From: Oscillospiraceae bacterium
GTDB lineage: Bacteria > Bacillota > Clostridia > Oscillospirales > CAG-272
Length of the DNA stretch: 6,460 nt
Assembly (NCBI GenBank): GCA_009788105.1
Contig: WQSD01000073.1
Span: 1-6,460 of the forward strand
Direction of reading: 5' to 3'
Below are positions 4,819 through 6,460 of this stretch, piece after piece (within the stretch, counting starts at the first letter, position 1; the number at the start of each line of letters is the position of its first letter). The notes under the pieces were generated by a model. The model was not told the DNA's origin, did no database searches, and worked only from the letters and a program-made list of their open reading frames with translations. Made by a program: the position numbers and the translations under genes.

Positions 4819-5387
4819 TGAGCAAAATCATCGCAATCAATGGAAGTCCTCGCCTTTCGGGCAACACAGCGGCAATGCTGAACACTGTCCTGGAAGTTTG
4901 CAGTGAGGCGGGACACCAAACCGAGCTTTACCAAGTGGGCGGGCGTGCTGTTCGTGGGTGCGCAGGGTGTGGCGGATGCGGCAAAAACCTTGGCACTTGT
5001 GCCATAGGCGACTGGGTCAACGAACTGTACCCAAAGATGAAAGCCGCCGACGCCATTATCCTTGGCTCGCCTACATATTTCGCTGACATCACCGCCGAAA
5101 TGAAAGCGGTCATCGACCGCTGTGGCTATATGGCTCGCCGTGACGGCACAGCGTTTTCACGAAAAATCGGCGCGTCGGTGTCTGCCGTTCGCCGTTGCGG
5201 GGGGATTCATACTCTTGACAGCATGAACCATTTCTTTCAGATTAACGACATGATTCTGCCGGGCAGCACCTACTGGAACATGAGCCTTTCTCGTGTGGAC
5301 GGCGACTTTGCAAAGGATGCAGAGGGTGTCGCCACCATGCGCCGCCTTGGGGAGAACATTGCCTGGTTGTTGGAGAAGTTGAGGTAG
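4818..5387 (+). CDS. Flavodoxin-fold NAD(P)H-dependent FMN reductase, iron-sulfur flavoprotein-like
   Basis: This is a 189-residue protein of the NADPH-dependent FMN reductase/iron-sulfur flavoprotein (Isf) group. The N-terminal beta-strand and FMN phosphate loop are visible as IIAINGSPRLSGNTAAM (4-20), and ILGSPTYFADITAEMKAVIDR (81-101) is the second FMN-binding region. Four cysteines at 48, 51, 54 and 61 (C-x2-C-x2-C-x6-C) resemble the compact 4Fe-4S motif of Methanosarcina Isf, so a cluster is plausible though not proven. The cytoplasmic role would be electron transfer or reduction of a small substrate. Translation is coupled to the thioesterase upstream (TAATG), with AGAGGT as its ribosome binding site inside that gene. 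The pairing suggests a shared pathway or stress response; I cannot name the substrate. Confidence 0.85.
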   Translation: MSKIIAINGSPRLSGNTAAMLNTVLEVCSEAGHQTELYQVGGRAVRGCAGCGGCGKNLGTCAIGDWVNELYPKMKAADAIILGSPTYFADITAEMKAVIDRCGYMARRDGTAFSRKIGASVSAVRRCGGIHTLDSMNHFFQINDMILPGSTYWNMSLSRVDGDFAKDAEGVATMRRLGENIAWLLEKLR

Positions 5388-5472
5388 GGTTTGGAAAAGA
5401 AAACCGAGAGCGTGAGGGCTTTTCAACCACGAACGAACACGAAAACGCACGAACAAAACAGTTGTACTTGTA

Positions 5473-5487
5473 GGGGACGGCGTCCCC
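5473..5487. repeat. GC-rich hairpin between flavoprotein and VOC genes
   Basis: GGGGAC and GTCCCC form a perfect 6-bp stem with loop GGC. The surrounding 11-mer TGTAGGGGACG (5469-5479) recurs inverted at 6078-6088, beyond the VOC gene. The rest of this 146-bp gap contains A/C-rich sequence with ACGAAC-type short repeats (about 5429-5455). I see no clear promoter for the VOC gene, and no T-run follows the hairpin, so read-through from the operon is likely. Confidence 0.45.
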
Positions 5488-5533
5488 GACGTCCAAATTC
5501 AATAACAAATACACAAAACCAAGGAGAAAAAAC

Positions 5534-5935
5534 ATGATTACACCATGTATTCATTTTAACGGAAATTGCGACGAGGCAATCAATTTTTACAAAGAGACTT
5601 TGGGGGCAGAGGTGAGGGTAATAAATTACGCCAAAGATGCGCCTGCCGACAGCGGTATGGATTCGTTGCCGTCGAATTTCGTCATGTACTCGGAAATATT
5701 CATCTGCGGCATGACTTTCATGCTCTCCGACGGAGCAGAAACTCCGTTACCATTCGGACATTTTTCGTACATGGTAGTTTACGAAACCGAAGAGGAAGTG
5801 CGTGCGATTTTTGCCAAGCTGTCAGATGGCGGTAAAGTAGAAACTCCCCTTGACACCACCTTTTGGTCTAATCTTTACGGCTCTGTCGCTGACCGCTTTG
5901 GCGTGAATTGGCAGGTTATGGTCAAACATCAGTAA
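5534..5935 (+). CDS. VOC-fold (PhnB/glyoxalase-like) protein
   Basis: This is a 133-residue protein of the vicinal oxygen chelate superfamily, PhnB-like group. The opening MITPCIHFNGNCDEAINFYKETLGAEV (1-27) is the typical first beta-alpha-beta module with the FYKETLG helix, and the closing DRFGVNWQVMV (120-130) is the typical last strand. Full length agrees with the family. Possible metal-ligand-type residues are His7 and Glu54, but PhnB-like members often lack a complete metal site, so an enzyme activity cannot be assigned. The start has AAGGAG 7 nt upstream. It is followed by a strong hairpin terminator, which makes it the likely last gene of a three-gene plus-strand unit, though an independent promoter cannot be excluded. 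Confidence 0.85.
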   Translation: MITPCIHFNGNCDEAINFYKETLGAEVRVINYAKDAPADSGMDSLPSNFVMYSEIFICGMTFMLSDGAETPLPFGHFSYMVVYETEEEVRAIFAKLSDGGKVETPLDTTFWSNLYGSVADRFGVNWQVMVKHQ

Positions 5936-5973
5936 AAACTTAAAACAGATATAAAATCGGCGACAAAAAAAAC

Positions 5974-6021
5974 AAAACATCACGGGTTAAGGTGAATTAA
6001 CACTTTAACCCGTGATGTTTT
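5974..6021. terminator. Strong hairpin terminator after the VOC gene, usable from both sides
   Basis: A perfect 17-bp stem begins AAAACATCACGGGTTAA (5974-5990) and closes at 6021. It continues inward through a G-T pair and GTG/CAC to a 6-nt loop. On the plus strand it ends in TTTT; on the minus strand it runs into TTTTGTTTTTTTTG, a better U-tract. It terminates the VOC transcript and may also stop transcription arriving from the right. Confidence 0.85.
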
Positions 6022-6190
6022 ACATAAAAAAGATGTGAGGTGTCGGTTGTACCATTCGGGCTGGTCACTTACGGGTGCGTCCCCTACATTGGTGCGGTTG
6101 GTCGTGGGGTGGTATTCAGAGAACCTAAATTCTCGCACCCGCTATCCGTCCTCGCTGAAGCAACATCATGCTGAATTCAAACCATGGCAT
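6022..6190. other. Intergenic stretch with no supportable gene
   Basis: No ORF here has a start, a ribosome binding site and protein-like composition. The only structure I can point to is the inverted copy of TGTAGGGGACG at 6078-6088. The sequence is moderately GC-rich and may be old repeat or decayed DNA. Confidence 0.4.
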
Positions 6191-6366
6191 CGTCATTAGA
6201 CTTGTATCGAAACAAACTTATCGTCTTAATTCAAGCTCTCGGAACGTCATTAAGGTTGTATCGAAAATAAATGTTATCGTCATAAGCCAAACTCACGAAA
6301 CGTCATTAAGGTTGTAACGAAATTAAAATATTACTCCATCTTAACCAAACAAACAGCAACGTCATT
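6191..6366. repeat. Degenerate tandem repeat of about 55 bp
   Basis: CGTCATT begins at 6191, 6245, 6301 and 6360, intervals of 54, 56 and 59 bp. The first three copies share a block of 22 bases whose pattern starts CGTCATTA and ends TTGTAWCGAAA. Copies one and two also share TTATCGTC about 29 nt later and CAA-CTC-CG near their ends. The copies have diverged. The array has no ORF and may be an AT-rich repeat or a site for repeated protein binding. Confidence 0.6.
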
Positions 6367-6395
6367 GCAAAGCGGTGATTTTCCGCGTGCAATCC
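6360..6395. repeat. Palindromic interspersed-type repeat
   Basis: ATTGCA (6364-6369) pairs with TGCAAT (6388-6393), and GCGG (6372-6375) with CCGC (6383-6386), forming a hairpin bounded by CGTCATTGC and GCAATCC. These boundaries resemble a palindromic repeat widespread in bacterial intergenic DNA (from general knowledge). From 6396 to the window end I see no supportable gene. Confidence 0.4.
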
Positions 6396-6460
6396 AGTCG
6401 TTGGACGAGAATTTTCATTGTTTTACGGGTTGATTTATGGCGATTTCTTGCCCTTTCACT

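Noticed and set aside
5389..5440. Possible terminator after the flavoprotein gene (GGTTTGGAAAAG with CTTTTCAACC)
   Set aside because: The pairing needs two bulges and no T-run follows, so it is unlikely to stop transcription.
6191..6366. CRISPR array
   Set aside because: The repeats are diverged, the conserved block is only 22 nt, intervals vary from 54 to 59, and the intervening sequence is partly similar between copies.
6437..6460. Possible start of a gene at the right edge (ATG GCG ATT TCT...)
   Set aside because: Only eight codons are in the window and the upstream sequence has no convincing ribosome binding site.

Overview
The window looks like chromosomal DNA from an anaerobic, probably spore-forming member of the Clostridia (Bacillota). 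The reasons are a YtaF-type sporulation membrane protein, near-perfect sigma-A promoters, purine-rich Shine-Dalgarno sequences, and small inverted-repeat elements of the kind scattered through Clostridia genomes. The species cannot be named from this sequence.

Left part, minus strand (1-3440). A spermidine/putrescine-type ABC transporter ATPase (potA) runs off the left edge. It is preceded by a leader of about 390 nt behind a perfect TTGACA-17-TATAAT promoter. The leader holds a three-helix fold, a possible intrinsic terminator, a 13-bp perfect inverted repeat, and a hairpin beside the potA ribosome binding site. That hairpin encloses a 25-codon upstream ORF whose stop overlaps the potA start (ATGA). 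A 296-bp MITE-like element with 22-nt terminal inverted repeats lies between the potA promoter and a tyrosine phenol-lyase/tryptophanase family gene, and ends 4 nt beyond that gene's stop codon. The lyase has its own perfect-consensus promoter, with two tandem 13-bp repeats just upstream of it.

Middle (3440-4431). ytaF is on the minus strand. The 368-bp divergent gap between it and the next gene holds a second inverted-repeat element (158 bp, TA at each end) and a promoter on each strand.

Right part, plus strand (4432-6021). A FlK-like hotdog thioesterase is coupled by a one-base overlap (TAATG) to an iron-sulfur-flavoprotein-like flavodoxin-fold reductase. A VOC/PhnB-like protein follows 146 bp later, and the group closes with a strong hairpin terminator. 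The first two almost certainly form one operon. Their shared substrate is unknown.

Right edge (6022-6460). No gene is supportable. The region holds a degenerate tandem repeat of about 55 bp and a palindromic repeat.

The parts most worth a second look are the composite potA leader, the altered active site of the lyase, and the thioesterase-flavoprotein pair.
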